A DNA stretch of 64,000 nucleotides from Actinostola sp. cb2023. Lineage: Eukaryota > Cnidaria > Anthozoa > Actiniaria > Actinostolidae. Made by a program: the position numbers and the translations under genes. The stretch lies in NCBI GenBank assembly GCA_033675265.1, contig JAUJYZ010000424.1, positions 31,001 through 95,000 of the forward strand, read 5' to 3'. The notes below the pieces were generated by a model. It did no database searches and was not told the DNA's origin. It was given only the letters and a program-made list of their open reading frames with translations. This document shows, piece by piece, positions 47,176 to 58,799 of this stretch; position 1 is the first letter of the stretch; every line of letters begins with the position of its first letter.

Positions 47176-50100
47176 TCTATTGCAAACCTCAGTTACCAGT
47201 ATATGTTTGTTATGTACAGCGGAGCAGTTTGTTTGGACACAGAGTCCTTTCTCTGCCTGTAAAGCTATTAAACCTAGTTACCAGTAATGTTTGTTATGTA
47301 CAGCGGAGCAGTTTGTTTGGACACAGAGTCCTTTCTGATCTCTGCCTGTAAAGCTATTAAACCTAGTTACCAGTATATGTTTGTTATGTATGGAGCAGAG
47401 CTTGTCTGGATCTTGAGTCCTTTCTCTGCTCTGTAAAGCTATTAAACTTAGTTACCAGTATATGTTTGTTATGTATGGAGCAGAGCTTGTCTGGATCTTG
47501 AGTCCTTTCTCTGCTCTGTAAAGCTATTAAACTTAGTTACCAGTATATGTTTGTTATGTATGGAGCAGAGCTTGTCTGGATCTTGAGTCCTTTCTCTGCT
47601 CTGTAAAGCTATTAAACTTAGTTACCAGTATATGTTTGTTATGTATGGAGCAGAGCTTGTCTGGATCTTGAGTCCTTTCTCTGCTCTGTAAAGCTATTAA
47701 ACTTAGTTACCAGTATATGTTTGTTATGTATGGAGCAGAGCTTGTCTGGATCTTGAGTCCTTTCTCTGCTCTGTAAAGCTATTAAACTTAGTTACCAGTA
47801 TATGTTTGTTATGTATGGAGCAGAGCTTGTCTGGATCTTGAGTCCTTTCTCTGCTCTGTAAAGCTATTAAACTTAGTTACCAGTATATGTTTGTTATCTA
47901 TGGAGCAGAGCTTGTCTGGATCTTGAGTCCTTTCTCTGCTCTGTAAAGCTATTAAACTTAGTTACCAGTATATGTTTGTTATGTATGGAGCAGAGCTTGT
48001 CTGGATCTTGAGTCCTTTCTCTGCTCTGTAAAGCTATTAAACTTAGTTACCAGTATATGTTTGTTATGTATGGAGCAGAGCTTGTCTGGATCTTGAGTCC
48101 TTTCTCTGCTCTGTAAAGCTATTAAACTTAGTTACCAGTATATGTTTGTTATCTATGGAGCAGAGCTTGTCTGGATCTTGAGTCCTTTCTCTGCTCTGTA
48201 AAGCTATTAAACTTAGTTACCAGTATATGTTTGTTATGTATGGAGCAGAGCTTGTCTGGATCTTGAGTCCTTTCTCTGCTCTGTAAAGCTATTAAACTTA
48301 GTTACCAGTATATGTTTGTTATGTATGGAGCAGAGCTTGTCTGGATCTTGAGTCCTTTCTCTGCTCTGTAAAGCTATTAAACTTAGTTACCAGTATATGT
48401 TTGTTATCTATGGAGCAGAGCTTGTCTGGATCTTGAGTCCTTTCTCTGCTCTGTAAAGCTATTAAACTTAGTTACCAGTATATGTTTGTTATGTATGGAG
48501 CAGAGCTTGTCTGGATCTTGAGTCCTTTCTCTGCTCTGTAAAGCTATTAAACTTAGTTACCAGTATATGTTTGTTATCTATGGAGCAGAGCTTGTCTGGA
48601 TCTTGAGTCCTTTCTCTGCTCTGTAAAGCTATTAAACTTAGTTACCAGTATATGTTTTGTTATGTATGGAGCAGAGCTTGTCTGGATCTTGAGTCCTTTC
48701 TCTGCTCTGTAAAGCTATTAAAACTTAGTTACCAGTATATGTTTGTTATGTATGGAGCAGAGCTTGTCTGGATCTTGAGTCCTTTCTCTGCTCTGTAAAG
48801 CTATTAAACTTAGTTACCAGTATATGTTTGTTATGTATGGAGCAGAGCTTGTCTGGATCTTGAGTCCTTTCTCTGCTCTGTAAAGCTATTAAACTTAGTT
48901 ACCAGTATATGTTTGTTATGTATGGAGCAGAGCTTGTCTGGATCTTGAGTCCTTTCTCTGCTCTGTAAAGCTATTAAACTTAGTTACCAGTATATGTTTG
49001 TTATGTATGGAGCAGAGCTTGTCTGGATCTTGAGTCCTTTCTCTGCTCTGTAAAGCTATTAAACTTAGTTACCAGTATATGTTTGTTATGTATGGAGCAG
49101 AGCTTGTCTGGATCTTGAGTCCTTTCTCTGCTCTGTAAAGCTATTAAACTTAGTTACCAGTATATGTTTGTTATGTATGGAGCAGAGCTTGTCTGGATCT
49201 TGAGTCCTTTCTCTGCTCTGTAAAGCTATTAAACTTAGTTACCAGTATATGTTTGTTATGTATGGAGCAGAGCTTGTCTGGATCTTGAGTCCTTTCTCTG
49301 CTCTGTAAAGCTATTAAACTTAGTTACCAGTATATGTTTGTTATCTATGGAGCAGAGCTTGTCTGGATCTTGAGTCCTTTCTCTGCTCTGTAAAGCTATT
49401 AAACTTAGTTACCAGTATATGTTTGTTATCTATGGAGCAGAGCTTGTCTGGATCTTGAGTCCTTTCTCTGCTCTGTAAAGCTATTAAACTTAGTTACCAG
49501 TATATGTTTGTTATCTATGGAGCAGAGCTTGTCTGGATCTTGAGTCCTTTCTCTGCTCTGTAAAGCTATTAAACTTAGTTACCAGTATATGTTTGTTATG
49601 TATGGAGCAGAGCTTGTCTGGATCTTGAGTCCTTTCTCTGCTCTGTAAAGCTATTAAACTTAGTTACCAGTATATGTTTGTTATGTATGGAGCAGAGCTT
49701 GTCTGGATCTTGAGTCCTTTCTCTGCTCTGTAAAGCTATTAAACTTAGTTACCAGTATATGTTTGTTATGTATGGAGCAGAGCTTGTCTGGATCTTGAGT
49801 CCTTTCTCTGCTCTGTAAAGCTATTAAACTTAGTTACCAGTATATGTTTGTTATGTATGGAGCAGAGCTTGTCTGGATCTTGAGTCCTTTCTCTGCTCTG
49901 TAAAGCTATTAAACTTAGTTACCAGTATATGTTTGTTATCTATGGAGCAGAGCTTGTCTGGATCTTGAGTCCTTTCTCTGCTCTGTAAAGCTATTAAACT
50001 TAGTTACCAGTATATGTTTGTTATGTATGGAGCAGAGCTTGTCTGGATCTTGAGTCCTTTCTCTGCTCTGTAAAGCTATTAAACTTAGTTACCAGTATAT

Positions 50101-53100
50101 GTTTGTTATGTATGGAGCAGAGCTTGTCTGGATCTTGAGTCCTTTCTCTGCTCTGTAAAGCTATTAAACTTAGTTACCAGTATATGTTTGTTATGTATGG
50201 AGCAGAGCTTGTCTGGATCTTGAGTCCTTTCTCTGCTCTGTAAAGCTATTAAACTTAGTTACCAGTATATGTTTGTTATGTATGGAGCAGAGCTTGTCTG
50301 GATCTTGAGTCCTTTCTCTGCTCTGTAAAGCTATTAAACTTAGTTACCAGTATATGTTTGTTATGTATGGAGCAGAGCTTGTCTGGATCTTGAGTCCTTT
50401 CTCTGCTCTGTAAAGCTATTAAACTTAGTTACCAGTATATGTTTGTTATGTATGGAGCAGAGCTTGTCTGGATCTTGAGTCCTTTCTCTGCTCTGTAAAG
50501 CTATTAAACTTAGTTACCAGTATATGTTTGTTATGTATGGAGCAGAGCTTGTCTGGATCTTGAGTCCTTTCTCTGCTCTGTAAAGCTATTAAACTTAGTT
50601 ACCAGTATATGTTTGTTATGTATGGAGCAGAGCTTGTCTGGATCTTGAGTCCTTTCTCTGCTCTGTAAAGCTATTAAACTTAGTTACCAGTATATGTTTG
50701 TTATCTATGGAGCAGAGCTTGTCTGGATCTTGAGTCCTTTCTCTGCTCTGTAAAGCTATTAAACTTAGTTACCAGTATATGTTTGTTATGTATGGAGCAG
50801 AGCTTGTCTGGATCTTGAGTCCTTTCTCTGCTCTGTAAAGCTATTAAACTTAGTTACCAGTATATGTTTGTTATGTATGGAGCAGAGCTTGTCTGGATCT
50901 TGAGTCCTTTCTCTGCTCTGTAAAGCTATTAAACTTAGTTACCAGTATATGTTTGTTATCTATGGAGCAGAGCTTGTCTGGATCTTGAGTCCTTTCTCTG
51001 CTCTGTAAAGCTATTAAACTTAGTTACCAGTATATGTTTGTTATGTATGGAGCAGAGCTTGTCTGGATCTTGAGTCCTTTCTCTGCTCTGTAAAGCTATT
51101 AAACTTAGTTACCAGTATATGTTTGTTATGTATGGAGCAGAGCTTGTCTGGATCTTGAGTCCTTTCTCTGCTCTGTAAAGCTATTAAACTTAGTTACCAG
51201 TATATGTTTGTTATGTATGGAGCAGAGCTTGTCTGGATCTTGAGTCCTTTCTCTGCTCTGTAAAGCTATTAAACTTAGTTACCAGTATATGTTTGTTATC
51301 TATGGAGCAGAGCTTGTCTGGATCTTGAGTCCTTTCTCTGCTCTGTAAAGCTATTAAACTTAGTTACCAGTATATGTTTGTTATGTATGGAGCAGAGCTT
51401 GTCTGGATCTTGAGTCCTTTCTCTGCTCTGTAAAGCTATTAAACTTAGTTACCAGTATATGTTTGTTATCTATGGAGCAGAGCTTGTCTGGATCTTGAGT
51501 CCTTTCTCTGCTCTGTAAAGCTATTAAACTTAGTTACCAGTATATGTTTGTTATGTATGGAGCAGAGCTTGTCTGGATCTTGAGTCCTTTCTCTGCTCTG
51601 TAAAGCTATTAAACTTAGTTACCAGTATATGTTTGTTATCTATGGAGCAGAGCTTGTCTGGATCTTGAGTCCTTTCTCTGCTCTGTAAAGCTATTAAACT
51701 TAGTTACCAGTATATGTTTGTTATGTATGGAGCAGAGCTTGTCTGGATCTTGAGTCCTTTCTCTGCTCTGTAAAGCTATTAAACTTAGTTACCAGTATAT
51801 GTTTGTTATGTATGGAGCAGAGCTTGTCTGGATCTTGAGTCCTTTCTCTGCTCTGTAAAGCTATTAAACTTAGTTACCAGTATATGTTTGTTATGTATGG
51901 AGCAGAGCTTGTCTGGATCTTGAGTCCTTTCTCTGCTCTGTAAAGCTATTAAACTTAGTTACCAGTATATGTTTGTTATCTATGGAGCAGAGCTTGTCTG
52001 GATCTTGAGTCCTTTCTCTGCTCTGTAAAGCTATTAAACTTAGTTACCAGTATATGTTTGTTATCTATGGAGCAGAGCTTGTCTGGATCTTGAGTCCTTT
52101 CTCTGCTCTGTAAAGCTATTAAACTTAGTTACCAGTATATGTTTGTTATGTATGGAGCAGAGCTTGTCTGGATCTTGAGTCCTTTCTCTGCTCTGTAAAG
52201 CTATTAAACTTAGTTACCAGTATATGTTTGTTATGTATGGAGCAGAGCTTGTCTGGATCTTGAGTCCTTTCTCTGCTCTGTAAAGCTATTAAACTTAGTT
52301 ACCAGTATATGTTTGTTATGTATGGAGCAGAGCTTGTCTGGATCTTGAGTCCTTTCTCTGCTCTGTAAAGCTATTAAACTTAGTTACCAGTATATGTTTG
52401 TTATGTATGGAGCAGAGCTTGTCTGGATCTTGAGTCCTTTCTCTGCTCTGTAAAGCTATTAAACTTAGTTACCAGTATATGTTTGTTATGTATGGAGCAG
52501 AGCTTGTCTGGATCTTGAGTCCTTTCTCTGCTCTGTAAAGCTATTAAACTTAGTTACCAGTATATGTTTGTTATGTATGGAGCAGAGCTTGTCTGGATCT
52601 TGAGTCCTTTCTCTGCTCTGTAAAGCTATTAAACTTAGTTACCAGTATATGTTTGTTATCTATGGAGCAGAGCTTGTCTGGATCTTGAGTCCTTTCTCTG
52701 CTCTGTAAAGCTATTAACTTAGTTACCAGTATATGTTTGTTATCTATGGAGCAGAGCTTGTCTGGATCTTGAGTCCTTTCTCTGCTCTGTAAAGCTATTA
52801 AACTTAGTTACCAGTATATGTTTGTTATCTATGGAGCAGAGCTTGTCTGGATCTTGAGTCCTTTCTCTGCTCTGTAAAGCTATTAAACTTAGTTACCAGT
52901 ATATGTTTGTTATCTATGGAGCAGAGCTTGTCTGGATCTTGAGTCCTTTCTCTGCTCTGTAAAGCTATTAAACTTAGTTACCAGTATATGTTTGTTATGT
53001 ATGGAGCAGAGCTTGTCTGGATCTTGAGTCCTTTCTCTGCTCTGTAAAGCTATTAAACTTAGTTACCAGTATATGTTTGTTATGTATGGAGCAGAGCTTG

Positions 53101-53651
53101 TCTGGATCTTGAGTCCTTTCTCTGCTCTGTAAAGCTATTAAACTTAGTTACCAGTATATGTTTGTTATGTATGGAGCAGAGCTTGTCTGGATCTTGAGTC
53201 CTTTCTCTGCTCTGTAAAGCTATTAAACTTAGTTACCAGTATATGTTTGTTATCTATGGAGCAGAGCTTGTCTGGATCTTGAGTCCTTTCTCTGCTCTGT
53301 AAAGCTATTAAACTTAGTTACCAGTATATGTTTGTTATGTATGGAGCAGAGCTTGTCTGGATCTTGAGTCCTTTCTCTGCTCTGTAAAGCTATTAAACTT
53401 AGTTACCAGTATATGTTTGTTATGTATGGAGCAGAGCTTGTCTGGATCTTGAGTCCTTTCTCTGCTCTGTAAAGCTATTAAACTTAGTTACCAGTATATG
53501 TTTGTTATCTATGGAGCAGAGCTTGTCTGGATCTTGAGTCCTTTCTCTGCTCTGTAAAGCTATTAAACTTAGTTACCAGTATATGTTTGTTATGTATGGA
53601 GCAGAGCTTGTCTGGATCTTGAGTCCTTTCTCTGCCCTGTAAAGCTATTAA
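47176..53651. repeat. 85-bp satellite, about 76 units
   Basis: The unit runs AGTTACCAGTATATGTTTGT ... GGAGCAGAGCTTGTCTGG ... CTCTGCTCTGTAAAGCTATT. The period is 85 bp throughout; single-base indels occur near 48650, 48720 and 52713. The two leftmost units are diverged (GTACAGCGGAGCAG), while the rest are almost identical. The main variable site is TTATGTATGG or TTATCTATGG. Each unit contains the 8-bp inverted repeat GAGCAGAG/CTCTGCTC around a 23-nt loop. There is no coding capacity. Confidence 0.98.
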
Positions 53652-53883
53652 ATAAAATTAAATAAACCTCCGTGATGCCAGTGCGATGCTCTCTACTAAG
53701 TGAGAGCAGGTCGTTTGCGAGTTCTATAACATTCACTGATGCTTCAATTAAGGTAATGGCATAGTTCGTCGATTGAAAGTCTTTACAATTGACACAAAGA
53801 GTGACCACCGAATTCGTTCGGAATCTATGAATTTAAAAAAATAGTATTACTAGTATTCCATTATGTCACTTTCTTTTGTTCTT

Positions 53884-54706
53884 CATAGTATACACCTATT
53901 TCAATAAAGGTTGTCGAGGACATCAGTCCATAGGCGATAGGTTATACGTCGTTCCAAGACCGAACTGCATTATGGTAACAGTGAAAAGCTAAAAACAGTA
54001 TGAAAGCTTGTATGATATCGTACCTATTTCCATTTCAACATGCCAAGACACATTTTGAATCGAATTTTATGAAATATTTCTGGTATACACGCCCAGGGGC
54101 GGATCCAGGTTTTTGTCAAACAGGGGGTTGTGTTGCGGCCGTTGTGTTGTGTGAGCGGCAAAGCCGCGAAGTACTAGGGGGGTGTGGGGGCATGCCCCCC
54201 CAGAAATTTTTGAAATCTACAAGCTCTTAAATGCAATTTTTAGAGATCTGGAGTTGTTTTATTAACACAACAAAACTCAATTTTCAGTAAAATTTTGAGT
54301 TTATTGGACATCCAACAACGGATGCTTGGAAGAGTCTTCTTGGGTGAGCTTACAAGTATGAAGGCTTCACATACGTTTTTGACGCTAAAAACGGCAGGTT
54401 CTTTCTGTTATCAGTCAAACCGGCCTCGAAGTCGAACGGTCGTGTAAACAGTATGAATGAATTATATTATTCTTACGAGTGAGAGAGCTTAAAGTGCAAG
54501 AGAGACCTACGGACAGACATATCTATACAAGTGGTATTAAAAAAATATCCATAGGGGGGGTTGCAACCCCCAGAACCCTCCCCCTGGATCCGCCCCTGAC
54601 GCCATTCAAGCTGTTACCATAATGCAGTTCGGTCTTGCAACGACGTATAACCTATCGCCTATGGACTGATGTCCTCGACAACCTTTATTGAAATAGGTGT
54701 ATATAC
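53884..54706. mobile_element. Foldback element (outer), host of a MITE
   Basis: ACACCTATTTCAATAAAGGT at 53890 and its complement ending near 54702 bound arms of about 100 bp, containing CATCAGTCCATAGGCGATAG and complement. The MITE at 54094-54598 lies in its loop. Confidence 0.8.
54094..54598. mobile_element. hAT-like MITE, CAGGGGCGGATCCAGG ends, TSD ACGCC
   Basis: CAGGGGCGGATCCAGG and CCTGGATCCGCCCCTG bound 505 bp. ACGCC flanks it at 54089-54093 and 54599-54603. The G-rich subterminal sequence GGGGGCATGCCCCCC occurs inside. CAG...CTG ends are typical of the hAT superfamily. Confidence 0.88.
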
Positions 54707-54764
54707 TTGCAAGTACTTCTCATTTAGCTATACTGAAGATGATGTGTGACACATGCATATGCAT

Positions 54765-55088
54765 CGAAACTCGTCCTGTATATCAAGCCGATAACTAGGC
54801 TAAGGCTAACAGCAGTGAATGCTGACGGTGAATGCATTGTTAGTAGTTGTGGATAAGAGTTGGTGAAAGCTATGAATCTGATTCAAAACAAAGAAAGGTA
54901 GATTCGCCTAATAATTTGCATGCATACTTGTCACTTACATAAAACAAAGCATTTCATAACAACTACAGTATCTCCCTAGCTTTCACCAACTCTTATCCAC
55001 AACTACTAACAATGCATTCACCGTCAGCATTTACTGCTGTTAGGTAGCCTAGTTATCTAATTCTTGATATACAGGACGAGTTTCGCAC
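54765..55088. mobile_element. Foldback element (AACTCGTCCTGTATATCAAG ends)
   Basis: Arms of about 110 bp (54765-54872 and 54977-55088) pair through CAGCATTTACTGCTG, TTGTTAGTAGTTGTGGATAA and AGAGTTGGTGAAAGCTA. The spacer is about 100 bp. Confidence 0.82.
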
Positions 55089-55107
55089 TGCTGTATTTGA
55101 AAAACTG

Positions 55108-55287
55108 CAGGCCCGTAGCCAGTATGAGGCGAGCCGAGGCAGTTGCCTCAGTAAAACATCGCTGATTTTATTTATCTTTTAACTGAAATGACAAAAAAGG
55201 CTGACTGTCCTCTATGTGCAGCTATACAAATTTTGTCTGCACTGATAAAAGTGCCTCGGGAGAGATTTTGGTCTGGCTACGGGCCTG
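55108..55287. mobile_element. hAT-like MITE, CAGGCCCGTAGCCAG ends, TSD AACTG
   Basis: CAGGCCCGTAGCCAG and its near-complement CTGGCTACGGGCCTG (with one extra T inward) bound 180 bp. AACTG flanks it at 55103-55107 and 55288-55292. Confidence 0.88.
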
Positions 55288-55454
55288 AACTGGATAGCTT
55301 ATGAATAACTAATGTATTACTTATAATTGAGATTTCAATGCGAATTCACACTTGAAACTGACACACGGTCAGCAATCTCAAATACGATCCGGCCTCAACT
55401 ACACTGACAATTCCCACGAAAAGCACAAGATACGGTATCTGATGGGCTTACGAG

Positions 55455-56450
55455 TCAGGGATATATAGCTAATTGCAGGGGCGTAGCGTTCATATACGCA
55501 CGTACGCACGTGCGTACAATTTAAAATCCTTAAAATCCTAAATATTATAAAAAAAAAAAATATTAAAAAAAAAAAGAAATCTAAGACCAAATCTTAACAG
55601 CTGACTCAGTGTCACTTCAGTCCTGGAAACTACTCTCAGAAGGCAGGAAATGCTATTTCAGAGACAAATATTTCAAAAATGTTCGGGGATCATGCCCCCG
55701 CACCCTCGCACCCCCTCACCCCCTATCAGCTCTCGCGTTCGCCGCTCGTCAAAGTTATCTGCAGCGACGTAGTCGTCTCTCGACCAGTGAAATTCCTGGA
55801 GAAAACATGTAGCAGCCCCAGTGAACAGTACATCTCTCAAACAAAATAAATACCCAAAAAACCGGCTTCGCCTATCGGGTTGTTATATCGCTAATAGACC
55901 TCGGTAACCGGCAGTATATAAGCTAGCTTTATTTATATAAATCCTTTACATAAATCCAAAAAAAACTGAGTGATAGATGCATTTTACTATGTATTTATGT
56001 AGCGAGAAAGTCCGCTGGAAAACGAAGAAAATGGTATTTCCAAGACTCTAGAATTCTAAATTTCCAGGGGGGGCATGCCCTCTCACCCCCCTAGAAACTC
56101 ACGCCTTCGGCGCTCGTTGCTCTGTGCGTACATTGGAAAAAAAGCACGCTACGCCCCTGAATTGCATAATCGTTGTCGGGTTGAAAATCATGAAAGCTAT
56201 GACCAAAAGGAATTCTGGGAAATTAAAACTCTCAAATAACACCGTCAAATCATCGACCTTTTTATCCAGACTTGTAGGGTCTTAGTTAAATAGCTCATAT
56301 ACCTTCAAAACTACGAGAACATTGAATATATCTGCCTGTAATGCAGGTCATGAACTGATTTCCCATCCATCCTTGCGGTCTCAGCTTCTATGATTTATGA
56401 TTTTCAACCCGACAACGATTATGCAATTAGCGGCTATATACCCAGCTAAA
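55455..56450. mobile_element. Foldback element split by a MITE
   Basis: The outer arms pair through ATTGCATAATCGTTGTCGGG and TGAAAATCATGAAAGCTATG on one side and the complement (CATAGAAGCTGAGA...; CCCGACAACGATTATGCAAT) near 56383-56440. The MITE at 55476-56159 interrupts the left arm. Confidence 0.8.
55476..56159. mobile_element. hAT-like MITE, CAGGGGCGTAGCG ends, TSD AATTG
   Basis: CAGGGGCGTAGCG and CGCTACGCCCCTG bound 684 bp. AATTG flanks it at 55471-55475 and 56160-56164. The right arm of the surrounding foldback preserves the unoccupied sequence (AATTGCATAATCG once). Confidence 0.9.
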
Positions 56451-56639
56451 GAAACATATATCATACATATGTACAAATTAATTAGGGCCACAGATCTTGG
56501 GCACGACATTTACCGATCAGAAACGCGAAAGCTTGAATAGGAAAACAACTCACTTCAACTTCCCTCAACTTCCAACGAAGCCGAATGTGTTCATGCAGCT
56601 CACAGGCTAGCGTATGTAGGAGTTGGCGCGAAAAGCATT

Positions 56640-56750
56640 GTGGTTATTGAGAATTGCATGATGGTTATTGAGAATTGCATGATGGTTATTGAGAATTGCA
56701 TGATGGTTATTGAGAATTGCATGATGGTTATTGGAAACTGCATGCCGGGT
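56640..56750. repeat. 21-bp tandem repeat
   Basis: Five copies of GGTTATTGAGAATTGCATGAT, the last diverged. Because 21 is a multiple of three, the minus strand reads as repeated MQFSITI; I do not regard this as a gene. Confidence 0.93.
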
Positions 56751-56876
56751 AAAAATCGAGATTTTTTCTGCCTACGTGAATGAATTAGAATTGCTTCCTT
56801 GCTCGCTCGCTTCAGGCTCGCTCGCTGCGTCAGCAAAAATAGTATCTTTTCAAACAAAAATAGTGGAGGGCAAATA

Positions 56877-57048
56877 GTCCATTTCCGAGTTCCTTTTATC
56901 TCTGTTTCAAAACGAGTCTACGTGCGAAACCTTTCATGTAAAAATTAGTTTAATTTACATGAAAAAGGAAAAGTTATTTGTATAAGAAAGGTTTCGCACG
57001 TAGACTCGTTTTGAAACAGAGATAAAAGGAACTCGGAAATGGCCTATT
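56877..57048. mobile_element. Foldback MITE (TTTCCGAGTTCCTTTTATC ends)
   Basis: TCCATTTCCGAGTTCCTTTT and its complement bound about 170 bp. The inner arms ACGAGTCTACGTGCGAAACC and TTTACATGAAAA also pair. Confidence 0.87.
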
Positions 57049-57455
57049 ACATTGAACTCTCTTCGTCGGACGAGTTTCGATGCATGTGATATATCTGTTC
57101 GTGGTCGTCTCAAAGTAAGAACTGTAGGTGATGAATATGCGGCTTATTGGATTTCATAAACAGCACAAAAAAAAGTCATAATTAACTATGCGATTACTAA
57201 TTTGAAATGAACTGTCAGTTTGGCATAATTGCCTTAGGCCCATCGCAATTAAGATACGCCACAAAGCCAGATGAAATTATTATAATAGTGTACTGTGGTG
57301 TGTCACCGCGGACCAGTGACGCCAGCAAGGTTGACCGCAAGGCAAAACAAACGTATTCATGCAAACATATTATTTCTTGATACATAGTTAAATTGTGTTA
57401 ATTATTAACAGTTAATTGTATATTAAAACTGCGTCGGTGTATATAGATAATGCCC

Positions 57456-57840
57456 GGGGGGGGGGGGGGGGGGGGGGCACTCCCGGAAATTTAGGATAGC
57501 TAGGGGTATGCCCCCGGGATGTCGAAACCCTGACCCTATTTAAGGATGAAGAATTGGAAAATTCATACCCTTTCCAAGGATTTGTCACTGAAATATAGAC
57601 CCAGTTTTAAGGAAAAAGTTAATAGTATTCCTTTGGAAATCGCTAATATCAGAAGTGCATACGCTGGCTGTTACGCTAAGCGGATCTTTTAGTCTAAATA
57701 AAAAAAGTGTACCCAAATTAAAGATTGAATATTTTATTTTATGGTGAAAAAGCAAAATATGGTACCCCATTTATGGATCTGGAGGTTCAAAAACCATACC
57801 CTATTTGGGGGCACATACCTATATAGCATATATATGGGAG
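57456..57840. mobile_element. TIR element (CACTCCC ... GGGAG) with a poly-G edge
   Basis: A G-tract (57456-57477) precedes CACTCCCGGAAATTTAGGAT, and the right end is GGTATGTGCCCCC-like in inverted orientation, ending ATATATATGGGAG. CCCTGACCCTATTT and ACCATACCCTATTT occur near the two ends. No transposase is present. Confidence 0.6.
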
Positions 57841-57844
57841 ATTA

Positions 57845-57966
57845 TATGCATTGTGAGATTATTACAAAGGAAAAGTGAGCACCAAGTGAGCAAAAGCATA
57901 GCTTGGGCTCCCTGTGTCTAGAATTGGTGCTCACTTTTCCTTTGTAATAATCTCATAATGCATTGC
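57845..57966. mobile_element. Foldback MITE with TTGGGCTCCCTGTG in its loop
   Basis: ATGCATTGTGAGATTATTAC and AAAGGAAAAGTGAGCACC pair with the right arm. The loop contains CTTGGGCTCCCTGTGTC (57906-57922), the window-wide motif. Confidence 0.85.
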
Positions 57967-58560
57967 GCGCGTACCGGAAGTCAGGAACTCTTGATGCTTG
58001 TATTTAGCTTAGCTTAGTAAGTGTCTTTATTGTTCACAAGTCACGTGACTATCTCGAAGGAAGCCAATCCAGTGCTCTGGGTCAGAGTAATTATGCAAAA
58101 TAGACTAAATTCAATAGAAACCCAACCAAGGAATACGTTTCCATTAGATAACTTTTGAGAATTTAATTCACTTTTAATCAAACTAACTTTGGTTTGATTT
58201 TAAAGAAAATTGTGTGTGAGGAAAGTTCTCAAATTTGTGAATCAAATATCCATTGTCTTCCCTCGTTTCTATTGGCTGCATAGTACTCTCCTTCAGTTTT
58301 CACAGTATAAAATGGGCAACTGCATAGAGTTCCCTCTATTTTCACCTTGTAACTTTGATAGTTGGTATCTGACACAGCATGTTACACATATCCAAGCAAA
58401 ATCGTGTGTGAGGCGAGCTCAATGTCGCAATCTATTGTCTTTTGCTATCGTTCTTACGCGGAACGCTACTTAAAGATAGTTCAGCCTAAAGAAGTTTACT
58501 GTAATATGGAATAACTAAATTACTATCTGCCTGATAGCACAATGTGGGCAGCTCAGGCCC
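57967..58560. other. Non-coding interval
   Basis: No gene is supported. The end TCGTTCTTACGCGGAACGCT at about 58447-58466 is a single terminus of the family seen at 31797-33389. Confidence 0.4.
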
Positions 58561-58564
58561 CGTT

Positions 58565-58790
58565 CACATGCACTACTCCGTTTCCGTTTGAAAACGCAGA
58601 CTTTATTTTATTTTATGCGTTTTTACCGAGCGTCCACACTAAAACTACCGAACACGGAGATGTTTATCTATGAAAACGGAGATTTTCGAAAACGCTTTCC
58701 AAATTAAGCGGAGACTTTTGAAAACGCAGGTATATCGTTTTAGTGTGGACGGCAAAAACGGAGCTTTTCAGAAACGTCACGTCGGGTTGA
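58565..58790. mobile_element. MITE-like repeat (GAAAACGGAG...TAGTGTGGACGG)
   Basis: TCCGTTTCCGTTTGAAAACG near the left and GTGTGGACGGCAAAAACGGA near the right form imperfect inverted ends. The same type of sequence occurs near 6180-6290 and 23220-23340. Confidence 0.5.
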
Positions 58791-58799
58791 CGATATACC

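Noticed and set aside
47176..53651. Hammerhead-ribozyme or retrozyme satellite
   Set aside because: The unit lacks the CTGANGA and GAAA core elements on either strand. Only a simple hairpin is present.
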